Of a stretch of 64,000 bases of DNA, positions 1 through 11,952 are shown one piece after another. The position numbers and the translations under genes were made by a program. The notes beneath the pieces were generated by a model, which saw only the letters and a list, made by a program, of their open reading frames with translations, made no database searches and was not told the origin of the DNA. Position 1 is the stretch's first letter. Every line of letters starts with the position of its first letter. This stretch comes from Zanthoxylum bungeanum. Lineage: Eukaryota; Streptophyta; Magnoliopsida; Sapindales; Rutaceae. The stretch spans positions 62,001 through 126,000 of the forward strand of contig SKCR01035568.1 in the NCBI GenBank assembly GCA_019454045.1, in the 5' to 3' direction.

Positions 1-670
1 TCTTTGACCCATTGTTTATGAAAAGTGTGTTGCTTGTATGGGTTTGGTAAAGTCTTTTGATACCCTAGGTTAGTAGGATACAACATTGCTTTTTGTTTTT
101 TTGTTTGTATGTTTATACATGCATTTTGTATATTTTGCAATGATTAACTATAAAGGCGCATATTCATTGGAAGATATTAATGTTTATTGTTTGATATATC
201 ATTGTATAAAGTCTTATGATGGGTGTCAATTATAAGCATTGGCTTGAGGCGTAAAGTTACAAATCCTTGTTGGTATGTCTTGTGACACATAAAGTTTATC
301 TCGAGATAATAAAGAAAAATAGACATACATGTTTATTATTTAAGCCTTTATTTCTCATGAGTGTCTGGGTTGCATAAAGTAGAGAAATTGGTGACCGATA
401 AGAGAAAATAACACATGAATTTTAGATCATAAAGTGAGTGCTATTGTATCTTACTGCTTTATCACATATTGTTCATGTCAATAAGGTTGTTTGATATACG
501 CGACCATGAAATGGACTATGTTGCATTATAATATAGCTAGCGCCATGATTCTATATCTATGATTTTATTGGATGAAATGGTATACTATAGTTATTTCTGA
601 ACCAATATTGGATCCATAAAGTATTCTTAGCATTAAAACATTCAAATTTGATATCGCCCAAGTGGGAGAA
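1..670 (+). mobile_element. 3' end of a decayed Copia-type element, cut by the window edge
   Basis: This stretch has no usable reading frame. It ends in a purine-rich tract, AAGTGGGAGAA, directly followed by TGTTGGAATA. That is the polypurine tract plus LTR start arrangement of Ty1/Copia elements, and the same tract precedes the 3' LTRs of elements A, B and C here. I therefore read it as the untranslated 3' tail of an older Copia element whose body lies outside the window. No pol motif could be recognised, so the family is not assigned. Confidence 0.55.
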
Positions 671-1317
671 TGTTGGAATATTTTATTCTAATTTTATTAT
701 GGGATGCTATTAAATAGGTTTTAATAAAACACTAAGATAATTGGTTTTGTAATAGAAATTGTGAAGCCCAATTTTCACATCTAATAAAGTAGAATGGACT
801 CTATATTAATTGATGTATGGAAATTTGAGCGGGCTTTGTAATGATTATGGGCTTTTGATTGGTGAGCTCATTACACTCCATAAATTAGTGAGATAAAGTT
901 TCACTCTCGCTCTCCTAATATAGCTTACTCTATAAGTTTCCTCAATAATTATTGGTTTCTCTCTCTTAATAGAAGGTGATTATTATTAAAGGCCAAAAGC
1001 TTCTTGATTAAGCTTGCATAACTGAGATGTGATGCATGCTGAATAGCTTCAAACCTCAATTATGCCTATATAATTAATTCATAAATGAATGAAATTGAGA
1101 AGCATTTACGAGAGAGAAATAGAAGCATAAGTTTCTTACCATCAAAAATGGGGAGCAAATGATGATCTTCTCAGTGCAAATATTCAACAGATCTATCAAA
1201 ATTTTCTACTCCATTTATGGATTCTAAATAAAGTACGCTATTAGAATCATCAAAATAATTCTTTAATTTATATTTTAAGCTCTTATAATAAAGGTCTTGT
1301 ATAGATAAATCCTAACA
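671..1317 (+). repeat. LTR (3' copy) of the left-edge Copia-type element
   Basis: It begins TGTTGGAATATT right after a polypurine tract. The proposed end is the CTAACA at 1312-1317, which gives TG...CA ends and about 650 bp. The start is well supported. The end is inferred only from the terminal dinucleotide and from the CTAACA ending shared with other LTRs in the window, because the 5' partner LTR is not present for comparison. Confidence 0.45.
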
Positions 1318-1589
1318 AAATTTCATATTTGAAATACAAATTTTATATCTAAATTTTCTTTAACTTATAATTAATTAATGGAAAAGAAAACATGCCTCGG
1401 TAAAACAAATGCCAAATCTAATAATCCAAACATGCTGTAAGTCCCCCTTGTTTAATTTCCGAATTACAACTAAATCATGATTAATTTCGAATAACCAATT
1501 TTCCCGCCTCTTCACTTCTCATCTCTCTCTTGAAAAATCTAAAAGCTTCGCTTCTTATATGTATCCATAGATTCAAGTTCATACTATAT
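1318..1589. other. AT-rich flank, nothing recognised
   Basis: This is short AT-rich sequence between the left-edge LTR and the start of element G. It includes a pyrimidine-rich stretch near 1500-1535. I see no gene, repeat or motif. It is the best candidate in the window for the target DNA into which G inserted. Confidence 0.4.
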
Positions 1590-2205
1590 TGTTGTAAATT
1601 CTCTAAATATAGAGTTTGGATAGTTGAGGGTCATGTCCCTTGAGTAGTGCCCTATAGGAAAGGCACTAACATGTAGGGACATGTCCTATAAAATTGAAAG
1701 AACACTCTTTTAGGCTCCAAATGGTTTAAGGAATGGGTATAACTCTTAGGAGGGTTACACCCCAATCCAAAGGGTGCCCTCAAAGGCACCCTTCCATGCC
1801 TATATAAGGGAGACATATGTTCTTTCTTAAGATCCAGAAAAAAACTAGAGATCTCATACATTATGTCTTAGAAAGTCTAGTAAGAGAGAAGTTTCCACAA
1901 TTGTCCTTGTTCATGTTCTTGTGAAAGGAGTGCCCCTTCAACAAGAAGAATCCAAGTAATCCTGAGAGGACGTTAGCCATAAAATCCGTAGAGCACCGAC
2001 GTGGGGCTAATAAGTTCTTAAGGACATAGGCAACTCGTTTGGACTCCAAGTTTTCATCATCTTCTTCATTTTCCAGGTTTTCTCTAAGTTTTAGGATTTA
2101 GATTTAATATTGGCATGTTAGTGTAGATTTGATTTTATTGTTGTGTTCTGGTTTTGATTGGTTTGATGCATGTTGATTTCGTTTAATAACACATATCTCA
2201 CAACA
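1590..2205 (+). repeat. 5' LTR of element G
   Basis: The start is fixed by its match to the copy at 63832. The end is inferred at CACAACA (2205), because ACAACA is the exact inverse of the TGTTGT start, as expected for LTR ends. That gives about 616 bp. No standard methionine-tRNA primer-binding site is visible directly after it, which leaves the 3' boundary uncertain. The LTR contains paired inverted repeats and a TATA box. Confidence 0.65.
1801..1807 (+). promoter_or_regulatory. TATA box in the G 5' LTR
   Basis: TATATAA lies about 210 bp into the LTR, the normal place for the U3 promoter. It sits just downstream of a perfect 8-bp inverted repeat (AGGGTGCC at 1771-1778 with GGCACCCT at 1785-1792). 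This is a motif match only; no transcription start can be read from sequence. Confidence 0.55.
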
Positions 2206-2287
2206 ATCTTAAGAACTTATTAATTTTAGTGTTGTTAGATGAGAATTTGCATGTGTTAATAGTCAATTTTCTGGAAAATTATATTAT

Positions 2288-5200
2288 TGTTGGACAATTA
2301 TGACCCATAGCGTCACTATTTGTACAGATCATGGTGTTGTTGTAAAATTTAACTATGTGAGAAAGGAAATTGCTCTTTTATCATTTGTAATTAGATTATC
2401 AAGATATATAAATGATAAAAGGTCCATATGATTAGTTCCGGATTGAGATGATATGAGACAAAATCAATCCATAAAGGTTTAATCATTAAATATCCCTAGT
2501 CAGAGTATTATCGAGATTGAATATCGATAATGCGTAAAAGACTAGTATTACACTTGTGCGCGTTGTGGGAGCATAACGACATAGTTCTAATATATTTGGG
2601 TATAGGAAATTCATGCAAGTGTAATAAGAGGTTGTATTTGCCGATGGTATGGAAACAGTTTCGCTATGGATAGACCCCTCGGAATTCCATTGGTAGTATG
2701 ACTATGTGTCTATGGAAGTCCGCATTAGGGTAGGTGTATTTGGTCTTAACCTGAGACTTGCACCGCTAATACTTGCGACAATCAATATACTTTGGTTTTG
2801 GTCGTCCAGGACTTTAACAGGTTCTGTGTACGCCTCTTCTGGGTATATTGAGAATCGTAGTGTATTGGGTGTGATGTCAAGACGGAAGTATCACTCTATT
2901 CATAGTGGAAATGATGATCACGTAGGATACGGAACTGGTGCTCTTATGTACTGCAGTCATTGGGATAATATGACTAGGTCATGATTATTCGATTACAGAG
3001 ACTAGTTACCAAAGATCTGATATGTGTTTAGTACAGGGCAGACACAATTTCAGCCCCAGGCCTTGCACGTGACATCCGATGCTGGATCGTAATACGCAAT
3101 ACTACGTATACTACGTCTGATATAGATCACATATTCCTTTAAGAATATTTCTGGAGAATTGGGTAGGCACGGTGTTTTGCTAGAAGCCAACCATGTCTTG
3201 TAAATCGGTAAAAATGTAGTACTAGGTACGTACGTGTTCGGATAGTCCAATGACCGGATTTACTGCCAACATATCCGGGGATCTCATGGATCGCTTCCCG
3301 AAGATTCACCGATGACGTATGACTCGCACTTAATTAATCTGGGATTAATTATAAGAGAGAGAAAATTAATCTGGGATTAATTACAGAGATATTTTATCTG
3401 GGATAAAATATTATTTAAAGATAGAGAGAACGATTAATTTGGAATTAATCGATAAAATAATATATCCGATATATTATACGAAATTGGATTTCGACGCGGA
3501 ATTAAAATTAGATTTTAATTCGGGCGAACGAGTTAATTTGGAATTAATTCGCAAGCGACGTGAATAGTAATTTTACTAGGCATAATTATTTAATTAAATT
3601 TGATTTAATTACGTCGAAACGGAAAATTCGTTAATTCGAATTAACTATGTGACAATGAGATTGCACTCTTATCATTTGTGATTAGATCACCTAGATGTAT
3701 AAATGATAGGAGGTCCCTATGATTAGTTCCTGGATTGAGATGATATGAGACAATATCAGTCCATGAAGGATTAATCATTAAATAATCCATAGTCGTAGTA
3801 TTATCAAGATTGGACATCGATAATGCGGAATAGACTAGTATTACACTTGTGCGCGTTGTGGGAGCACAATGGCATAGTTATCATATATTTAAGTATTGGA
3901 TACTTATGCAAGTGTAATAGGAGGTTGTGTTTTACCGATGGTACGGAAAACAGCTTCGCTCTGGATATACCCCTCGGAATTCCATTGGTAGTATGACTAT
4001 GTGTCTATGGAAGTCCGAAATCAGGGTAGGTGTATTTGGTCTTAACCTGAGACTTGCACCGCTAATACTTGTGAAAATCAATATGCTTTGGTTTTGGTCG
4101 TCCAGGGCCTTAACCGGTTCTGTGTACGCCTCTGCTAGGTATATTGAGAATCGTAGTGTATTGGGTGTGATGTCAAGACGGAAGTATCACTCCAGTCATA
4201 GTGGAGATGATGTCACGTATATTTAAGATGATGTCATAGTTATCATATATTTAAGTATTGGATACTTATGCAAGTGTAATAGGAGGTTCTGTTTTACCGA
4301 TGGTACGGAAAACAGCTTCGCTCTGGATATACCCCTCGGAATTCCATTGGTAGTATGACTATGTGTCTATGGAAGTCCGAAATCAGGGTAGGTGTATTTG
4401 GTCTTAACCTGAGACTTGCACCGCTAATACTTGCGACAATCAATATGCTTTGGTTTTGGTCGTCCAGGGCCTTAACCGATTCTGTGTACGCCTCTGCTAG
4501 GTATATTGAGAATCGTAGTGTATTGGGTGTGATGTCAAGACGGAAGTATCACTCCAGTCATAGTGGAGATGATGTCACGTAGGATACGGAACTAGTACTC
4601 TTAAGTACTGCAGTCGTCGGGATGATATGACTAGGTCATGTTCATCCGATTATAGAGACTAGTTACCAGACATCCGACATGTGCTTCGTACGGGGCAGAC
4701 ATAATTCCAGCCCCAGGCCTAGCACGTGACATCCGATACTGGATCGCTATACGCAATACTACATATACTACGCCTGACATAGATTATATATTCCAGTAAG
4801 AATAAATCTGGAGAATTGGGTAGGCACGGTGCTTTGATAGAAGCCAACCATGTCTTGTAAATCGTTAAGCACGTGGTACGAGGTACGCACGTATTCGGAT
4901 AATCTGATGAATATATTTAGTGCCAACATATCCAGGGATCTCTTGGGTCGCTTCCCAAAGATTCACCGATGACAGTTGATTTAAATTAGAAAATTAATCT
5001 GGGATTAATTAAGAGAGAGAAAATTAATATGGGATTAATTGAGGCATTATTTAATCTGGGATTAAATGTGTTCGGAAGAGAGAGAACGTGATTAATTTGG
5101 AATTAATCGGTAAAATAAATTTAATAGTTAAATTTGATTTTTCTATTTAATTTACTCGTATGGCCTAAAATTAATATATCAGATATATTAATATGAATTG

Positions 5201-5949
5201 GATTTCATTACGAAATTAAAGTTGGACTTTAATACGAACGAACGAATTAATTTAGAATTAATTCGTAAACGACGTTCGTAATATATTTGCAAGGCATCGT
5301 TATTTAATTAAATTAGATGTAATTATTTAGTGACGAAAGTTTGTTTAATCGGATTAAATGGATCCGAGCCGCGACAAATATTCATAGAGACCTTTCTTTT
5401 GAATTTTGAATTCAAAAGAGTGTGGGGCCCACTTCAGATGTGTGAAGTGGTAGTTGAGAGAGTAGTTGGCAATTATGCCAAAACCACTTGCTTTTCAACT
5501 ACATGGTTTTGGTTTTTGGAAAACCAAGACCCAACTACCAAGTTTGGGTGAAAAGGGTAAAACCCTTTACAAAACCTAACTCTCTGACTTCTAACACAAC
5601 ACTTGGAACAAAAGAAAACCCTAAGAACACCATTTATGGGCGTGAGCTTCCTTACTCCCTCTCTTTGATTTTGTTGCAAAATCAACAAAGCTAGCACTTC
5701 AAGAAATCAACTAAGGTGATAGGGAAACCAACTCAAAGCTTGGAATAAACACAAAGGTTGGATCTTGGAGATCTTCATTCAAACAACTCAAAGCTTGGAA
5801 TCAACACAAAGGTTGGATCTTGGAGATCTTCTTCTCAAAATTTTAAAAGCTCAAATCCATTCAATGTAAGTAATTCCGCAACTTATAATGAATTTATGAA
5901 CACCTTTTCTTGCTTATTAGATCCTTGGCATGTTCTAGGAACACTAACA
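2288..5949 (+). repeat. 5' LTR of element A, enlarged by internal duplications
   Basis: This LTR is about 3.66 kb against about 1.98 kb for its 3' partner. It reads as three overlapping LTR passes. The first runs from 2288 to about 3640 and is the most diverged. It then jumps back to an early LTR position (AACTATGTGACAATGAG) and runs to about 4226. It then jumps back again to TAGTTATCATATATTTAAG and runs to the normal end. The second and third passes match the 3' LTR much more closely than the first does. This suggests unequal exchange or template switching between related elements. Confidence 0.8.
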
Positions 5950-5950
5950 A

Positions 5951-5964
5951 TGGAACCAAGAGCC
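5951..5964 (+). other. Primer-binding site of element A
   Basis: TGGAACCAAGAGCC starts one base after the LTR end. It resembles TGGTATCAGAGC, the complement of the plant initiator methionine tRNA 3' end used by most Copia elements. The corresponding site in element B reads TGGCATCAAGAGC, which supports the identification. Both copies carry substitutions and an extra A. Confidence 0.65.
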
Positions 5965-8740
5965 AATTTTAAGCATTAAAATTTTAGGGTTCATGAGACT
6001 AAAATTTGGGGCTTTTATGTTTTGAACATGATTCTTTCAAATTGATGCTTTGAGCATGCTTAGAATATGATAACTTAGAGTTATGCATGATTAGATTTGG
6101 GATAAATTGATTGGATCAAAATTTTGAATTTTCCCTTAGTGTGGCCGAAACTGTAACAGTGGACTGCAGTTTGTTTTTTCAATTTTTACACCATTGGATG
6201 TGTTTAAATGCATGATAAAATGTTGATTGTTGGTTTGATTAGATTAGAATCAAAGTAAATAATGTTTATGTTAAATTCAAGAGCATGTTGAGCATGAAAT
6301 GATGTGTTTTGGCTTCAATTTGTGTTGAGCATAAATTGATGGATTAAGCATGATTAATTAAGTTAATTGGTATTTTGGAAATATTGAGTTTAATTAATTA
6401 ATCATGGCTAATACACTTTAATTAAAATAATTGTGATATTTGGAATATTATAATTATGTTAATAAGCCTTTAATTAAGTAATTGGGCTAAAAGTGTGTAT
6501 TTGGGCTTAATGGGCTTGGTTTGACCAAGTTTGGTTTTGGAATTTTGGATTGGATCCAATTGGGCCCAAAATCAATTCCATAAAGTCCAAATACATCACT
6601 TGACCCTTTAAAGAATTTAATTGGGCCTAATGGGCCTAAATTGATTTGTTGGCAATAGGGTGATTCCTATTGGGCCTTGGCATTTTGGATTTGACCCATT
6701 ATGGCCAAAGCCCATGCCTTAAGAATTAATTAAAAGCCCATTGGACTTTAATTAAAATGACATTGGATGTTATTGGGCCTTTGAGACCCATCAAGATTGG
6801 ATTTGGAATCCAAGTCTTTAAGGCTTATAAGTAAGTGTAAATATTTAATTTGGAATTAAATTTGGAATTAGCATTGAATACAAATAAATTGGATTTAAAG
6901 TTGTAGTTCAATATAATTCAAGAATACTTACTTTGAGTATTTATTCTTAAACGAGTTTGACTCGCGCAAATCAAATCGTTGTTTGAACATTGGATGATCA
7001 TTAATTCAAAGATTAATTAACTGGATTAGATTGATTGAATAACATGATTTGTATGAATACATGAATGTATTGCATGAATAATGTATATCGGATGGATATT
7101 AGAAGGGTGAGGGCAATTTTGGAAATTGTAATAAATTTAGAATTTATTAAATTGGACCTGCGTGTCCAGCCTTTTATCTCCTTATTCTTTATATTTCTCT
7201 TCTCACCAATTCCCCTCAATGTAAATGAGGTTTCTTTATTGTATTATGTAATTGGGTAGAAGTTAGAATAGTTCTAGCCGGGGAGAGGAAAGGGAGTGAT
7301 TTGTTCTAGGAATAATTTGTGACATATCCATCCGCATATCATTATTAATTTATTTATCGTGCCTTATTATGCTTTTAGAATGCATGCTTAAGGGTGTATG
7401 ATGAGACCTAATCAAAGATAATAAATTGGTTGCCAATTTACGCAAAAAACCCTCAAAACATATTAAGCGTTTTTCCTTCTGTTGAGTGATTCTTACTCAA
7501 GATCTAAAGTTGGCATTGGTTTGTTGGCCAAAGTCAAGACCTTTGTCAATTGCGGATGTGTTTGAATCATGAGAGTTTTGTTCCATATCGGTGTCTTGTC
7601 CAAGTCATGATTTGTTGGCCAAAGTCAAGATCACTTCTTGTCCATCGACATTGATTACGAAGCTTTCAATGTCAATGGGTCCCGCTTAACTGGAATCATT
7701 AAGCTTGTTGTGCCAAAGCCAAGGCTTAGTTGATTCAGAGGAAAAAGGTTAGGAAAATATATTGGATATATTGGCATATATATTGTATATATGTTTCGGA
7801 CTTGGATGTCCACCTACTGGATCTAGGAATTGGATGAGATCCAATTGATCTTAGAGATCTACCTAGTTAAGTATCATACAATTTGTTGGCCAAAGTCAAG
7901 ATTGTGTGTTATTTAACGGGATCCTAGCCCACTAGGAAACAAGGTTTCCCGAGTACTCAACAGAGGGTTAGAGGCTCGCCGAAAAATAGTGGGAGGTAAG
8001 TATTAAATTTGCAAATTTCGTTTAGATACTTGCCAATACGCCCTCATTTCATTTTTCGTCATAATTCATTTATAAATATATTAGTTGGATTAATATTTAA
8101 TTGTTGTTTTAATTAAACAGTTGGACTGTATTCAAACTACTTCATTTATAGTTGATTATATAATTAGATTATAGTAATCAATATATTTGAATTTTACCCT
8201 TCATTTATAGTTGATTATATAATTGGATTATAATAATCAATATATTTGAATTTTACCGATCATTTATAGTTGATTATATAATTGGATTATAGTAATCAAT
8301 ATATATTTGATTTTAACCAATAAAATTGTAATTAGTTATATAGTTAGACTATAGTAATCATTACATTAGATTGTACCTGAAATCGTTGATTGGATAGTTA
8401 GACTATTGGAATCAAGATAACTAAAAGATTAGTGTTTAAAACATAATCCTGGGTGAAAATGTGTTTAAACGACTTTAATTTTCAAATTGGGAATAAAATT
8501 TCAGGATGGTCCTGGAAACTAATAAGTTACTTTATTTGATAAAATAACATATTAGGCCTAAGCCCAGAGTTAAGCAAATAGTACAACATGATCTTTAGAA
8601 GATTCATGTGATGATAACTTTAGTGCTTAATCCATTATACTTGTCAAAAGGACTCCTTAATTTCATAATCAGAACTAAGGATTAGATCCTTAAAGTATGA
8701 TGAAGAAATTGAAGGATCTTCATAGATTTATTCTTAGATC
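5965..8740 (+). other. Untranslated leader of element A
   Basis: There are about 2.8 kb without a coding frame between the primer-binding site and gag. It contains repeated GGGCC-rich phrases (6480-6790), a recurring phrase TTGTTGGCCAAAGTCAAGA (near 7520, 7615 and 7885), and three tandem copies of an AT-rich unit listed separately. The same leader, in reverse orientation, is seen in element B at 26100-28847. Confidence 0.6.
8141..8325 (+). repeat. About 62-bp AT-rich tandem repeat, three copies
   Basis: The phrase CATTTATAGTTGATTATATA recurs three times at about 62-bp spacing, each followed by an almost identical body ending in ATATTTGAATTTTACC or a close variant. It lies in the untranslated leader of element A. 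Degenerate copies are present at the matching place in element B (around 26390-26560). Confidence 0.7.
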
Positions 8741-8754
8741 TTAGAAGTATTAAA

Positions 8755-9050
8755 TTGCAATTATTAACTCTTGGAGAGTTAATGGCTATTCTCAAGGAGA
8801 TAAAGCCAAAGTTTGCAATAAGGCAAGTAGCGCAAGGCGCACCTTACCTCGATATTCTAGAAACCCAAGGCTTGGCCAAAAGGCTTCTGGGATATAGAAA
8901 AGGGCAAAGGCAAAATCATTACAGTCTTCTAGGAAGACAAATGACATATCCCAAGATGTCTGTTTAAACTGTGGCGAATGGGATCACTGAAGCGTGACTG
9001 CCGTATGGACAAAGCAGACATGAAACAATTGAAGACGAGCAAGGCTCTGA
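8755..9050 (+). pseudogene. gag C-terminal remnant with zinc knuckle (element A)
   Basis: Gag coats the retrotransposon RNA. Here only its last part can be read. An open stretch of about 70 codons runs from 8755. Beside it, the sequence around 8957-9000 encodes DVCLNCGEWDH and then, after a one-base shift, KRDC. Together these form the CCHC zinc knuckle (C-x2-C-x4-H-x4-C) of Copia Gag. The rest of gag upstream is not recognisable. The frameshift and the stop show that this is a relic. Element B has only the segment just after the knuckle left (near 25880-25940). Confidence 0.6.
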
Positions 9051-9059
9051 CTTTAAATA

Positions 9060-11940
9060 TGTTTGTCATAAATATGTTCACTAATAGTATTAAAATTGGA
9101 TTTTAGATACTAAAAGTGGTACATAAATATGCATTGATGTGCAGAATCTACTATGAGTAGGATACTGACTTCAGTTGAGATTAATCTGCGAATCGAAAAC
9201 GGGACGACAGTCGCTGTTTTAACCGTAGAAATCTAAGATAAGGAACTACCCTTTGGGTGCGTGCTTAAATTAGGAAACTATTATAATATAACTAGTTTGA
9301 CTAGAAACATTATATCTATATCGAGTATAACTCGTTGTGAGTATACCTTTATATTCTAGAACACTAAAGTGTTTTATTTTATAAAGATGATATTGAGATA
9401 AACACATTAGATTTGAATAACAGTATTTATATTTTGAATATAAATAAATCTCAAACATATAATATGACGAACAAATAGCTCAAACTGATTTGATCAGATA
9501 AGACTTATTTGTGGCAATGTTGTCTGGGACACATTAAACAAGACTCGTATATCCACACTTTTGAAGAGTGGATACTAGGACGGATTTGATTCCATTCAAA
9601 TGATGTCTACGAATCTAGTTTATTAGGTAAACTACCTAAAATACCTTTTACTTGGTAAAAGTGTAAGTGCCATCGATCTGTTAGCCCTCGTTCATAGTTA
9701 CGTAAGTGGGCCTATATCTAGCTAGGCTAGAGGTGGATATGAGTATTTCGTGACCTTTACGGATATGGCATCGCGTTATGGTTATGTTTCTCTTATGAAA
9801 CACAAATCAGAAACTTTTAGAATTTCGACACGAAGTAGACAAACAGATCAGCTAAAGTATTAAAACCGTCACAATAAGAATGAGATGAAAATATTAAGCA
9901 ATAAGTTTCTCAAATACTTGAAAGAGTATAGTATTCTTTCAATGAGGACTCCTCCCGAAACACGTCAGTTTGACGGTGTGTCCGAACGGAGAAACCGAAT
10001 TTTGTTGGACATGAAAAGGTTAATCATGAGTCGCTTTGAGCTACCATTTTCCTTCAAAAGGATAAGCATTTAACAGTGCAATACTTATTTTGAATAAGGT
10101 TCCATGAAAATCTGTTTGACAGATTTCATATTAGAGATGAACAGGAAAAAAACTGGGTTTTCTCACTCCTGTAGATTTGGGATGCTGGGCATACGTTTGG
10201 ATGATACCAAACTAGAACCCAAATTGGATAAGTGCCTAAATTGTAGGTTATCCTAGGGAAACCAAAGTATAGTACTTATACATCTCACATTAGAACAATG
10301 TAATTATTGCTCGCCATGCGTTTTTCCTAAGAGGAATACCGATATGCAGTGGTAAGTGGGAGGATATTAAAACTCGATGAAAATCGGAGTAATACTGTTC
10401 AAGGCACCTAGTCCTTAATGGAACACAAACAGTTCATCAAGGATGAAAATGTACCACAATCTTCGAATACACAAGAACCGCGTTAGTCGGAGAGAGTCAG
10501 AAAACAACCTGGGAGGTATGGGTTTCTGATCTCACCTCATAAAGATGTCAATCTTATTGAGGAAGACGAACTGACTACATATGACGAACTGACTACCTCA
10601 TAAAGATTTCAAGGTATCGACTCCCCATTATGGCAAAGTGCCATGAAGTCCGAAATGGATTCCATGTATACCAACTATGTTTAGAGACTTGTTGTTGTAC
10701 CGCAAGGCATTGTGCCTATTGGTACTATATAAGTCTTCATGGAAGACATACGTGGATGGCAGCATACCAACGTACTAAGCTAGGCTTATAGCGGAAAGGT
10801 ATCGTTATCAACATTGTGTTGATTACAACGAAAACTTTTACCTGTTGCCACGTTAAATCCATTTGGATAATGCTTGCTGATGCTGCATGTTTCATTTATG
10901 AAATATGGCAGCTGAACAAAAAATTGTTTTCCTGAAAAGGAAACCTTTTGGAGGATGTTTACAACATCCTGACGATTTTATCGTATCAAAACTAGCAAAC
11001 AAGGTTTGCAGATTATTCGATCCATGTTTGGATTGAAGCAAGCATTAGGTTCTTGGAATTATCGTTTTGATGTAATCATAATGGTTTATGATTTAATTCA
11101 AAACGAGAAATGATTCTTGTGTATATAAGGAGGTTAGTGGGAGCGCACTGAAAGTGACTGTCCTAAATAATGATAATATGTCATTTCTGGGAAATGATAT
11201 TCCCATATTACAATCGGTGAAAGCTTGGCTTTCATGAAAATTCTCCGTAGAATTCTTGGGAGAAACAACCTTTATTCTAGGAATAAAGATCTATTGGGAT
11301 AGATTTAAAGTTGTTAACACTCTCTGAGAACTCGTACATTGAAAAATGTACGTGACCTGGTGTCTCATACGCTTTGAGCATATGGAGTCACAAACAGGTC
11401 AATCCAAGTGATAGTCACTGGATTGATATTAAGAACATCTGTTAGTATCTTAGAGAACTAAGGATGATGTATTAAACTATGGAGAAGGAGAACTTGAAGT
11501 GACTGGGATCACTACTGTAAGTTTCCTAACCGATAAAAACAATGGTACAATACAGTTTGAATAACAGAACAGTGAGCTGGAAATATTCCAAGCAGGATAC
11601 TGTTACCGAGTAAACAACAAATGCGGGTTATTGCTGCGGCTGAGGCAGCAATAGAAGCCATTTAGGTCGATGATAAATATAATTAGATTAGATATAGTTC
11701 TGAAAGCAGCTGAGCTAGGCGTCAGCACAAGCTAAAAAATTAATGGTCTCATCAATGATCCAGATATATACTTCGACTATTCATCTGATTCGTTTGGATC
11801 ATACATCGTGGCGATGTGATGATCGTATAAATCGCATCAGACGATAATCATGCAAATCCTCTGACGAAAGCCTTTCCTCAGCAGTTTGAGCGAACCGTAC
11901 ATAGTTCGGGTGTATGACACTTGAGTGACTGGCTATAGGC
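9060..11940 (+). pseudogene. pol remnant (integrase, RT, RNase H) of element A
   Basis: Domains appear in Copia order. The integrase C-part at 9885-10073 keeps PPETRQFDGVSERRNRILLDM, a conserved Copia signature. Reverse transcriptase remnants span about 10690-11300, including a VYKKVSGSA-like phrase and an LGND phrase; the catalytic Y-x-DD box is lost. An RNase H phrase (VSWKYSKQDTV) lies near 11580-11615. The terminal NPLTKAFPQQFE phrase is near 11850-11890. Many frameshifts and stops separate them, so there is no product. The gene is read on the same strand as the element. Confidence 0.7.
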
Positions 11941-11941
11941 C

Positions 11942-11952
11942 AAGTGGGAGAT
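11942..11952 (+). other. Polypurine tract of element A
   Basis: AAGTGGGAGAT lies directly before the TGTTGGAC start of the 3' LTR. Elements B and C have the same tract in the same place. Confidence 0.8.

Noticed and set aside
2206..2225. Primer-binding site of element G after the proposed 5' LTR end
   Set aside because: No match to a Met-tRNA type site is visible at or near 2206, so I did not annotate one. Either the site has decayed or the LTR end is placed wrongly.
2706..2984. Similar open frames of 70-100 codons (2706-2984, 3927-4226, 4355-4582, 12366-12620, 43031-43234, and on the minus strand at 30257-30460) that share phrases such as YIENRSVLGVMSRRKYHSSHSG
   Set aside because: All lie at the same position inside LTRs of one family, so similarity follows from LTR homology. 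There is no start context, the lengths vary, and copies are interrupted at different places. I do not regard it as a gene.
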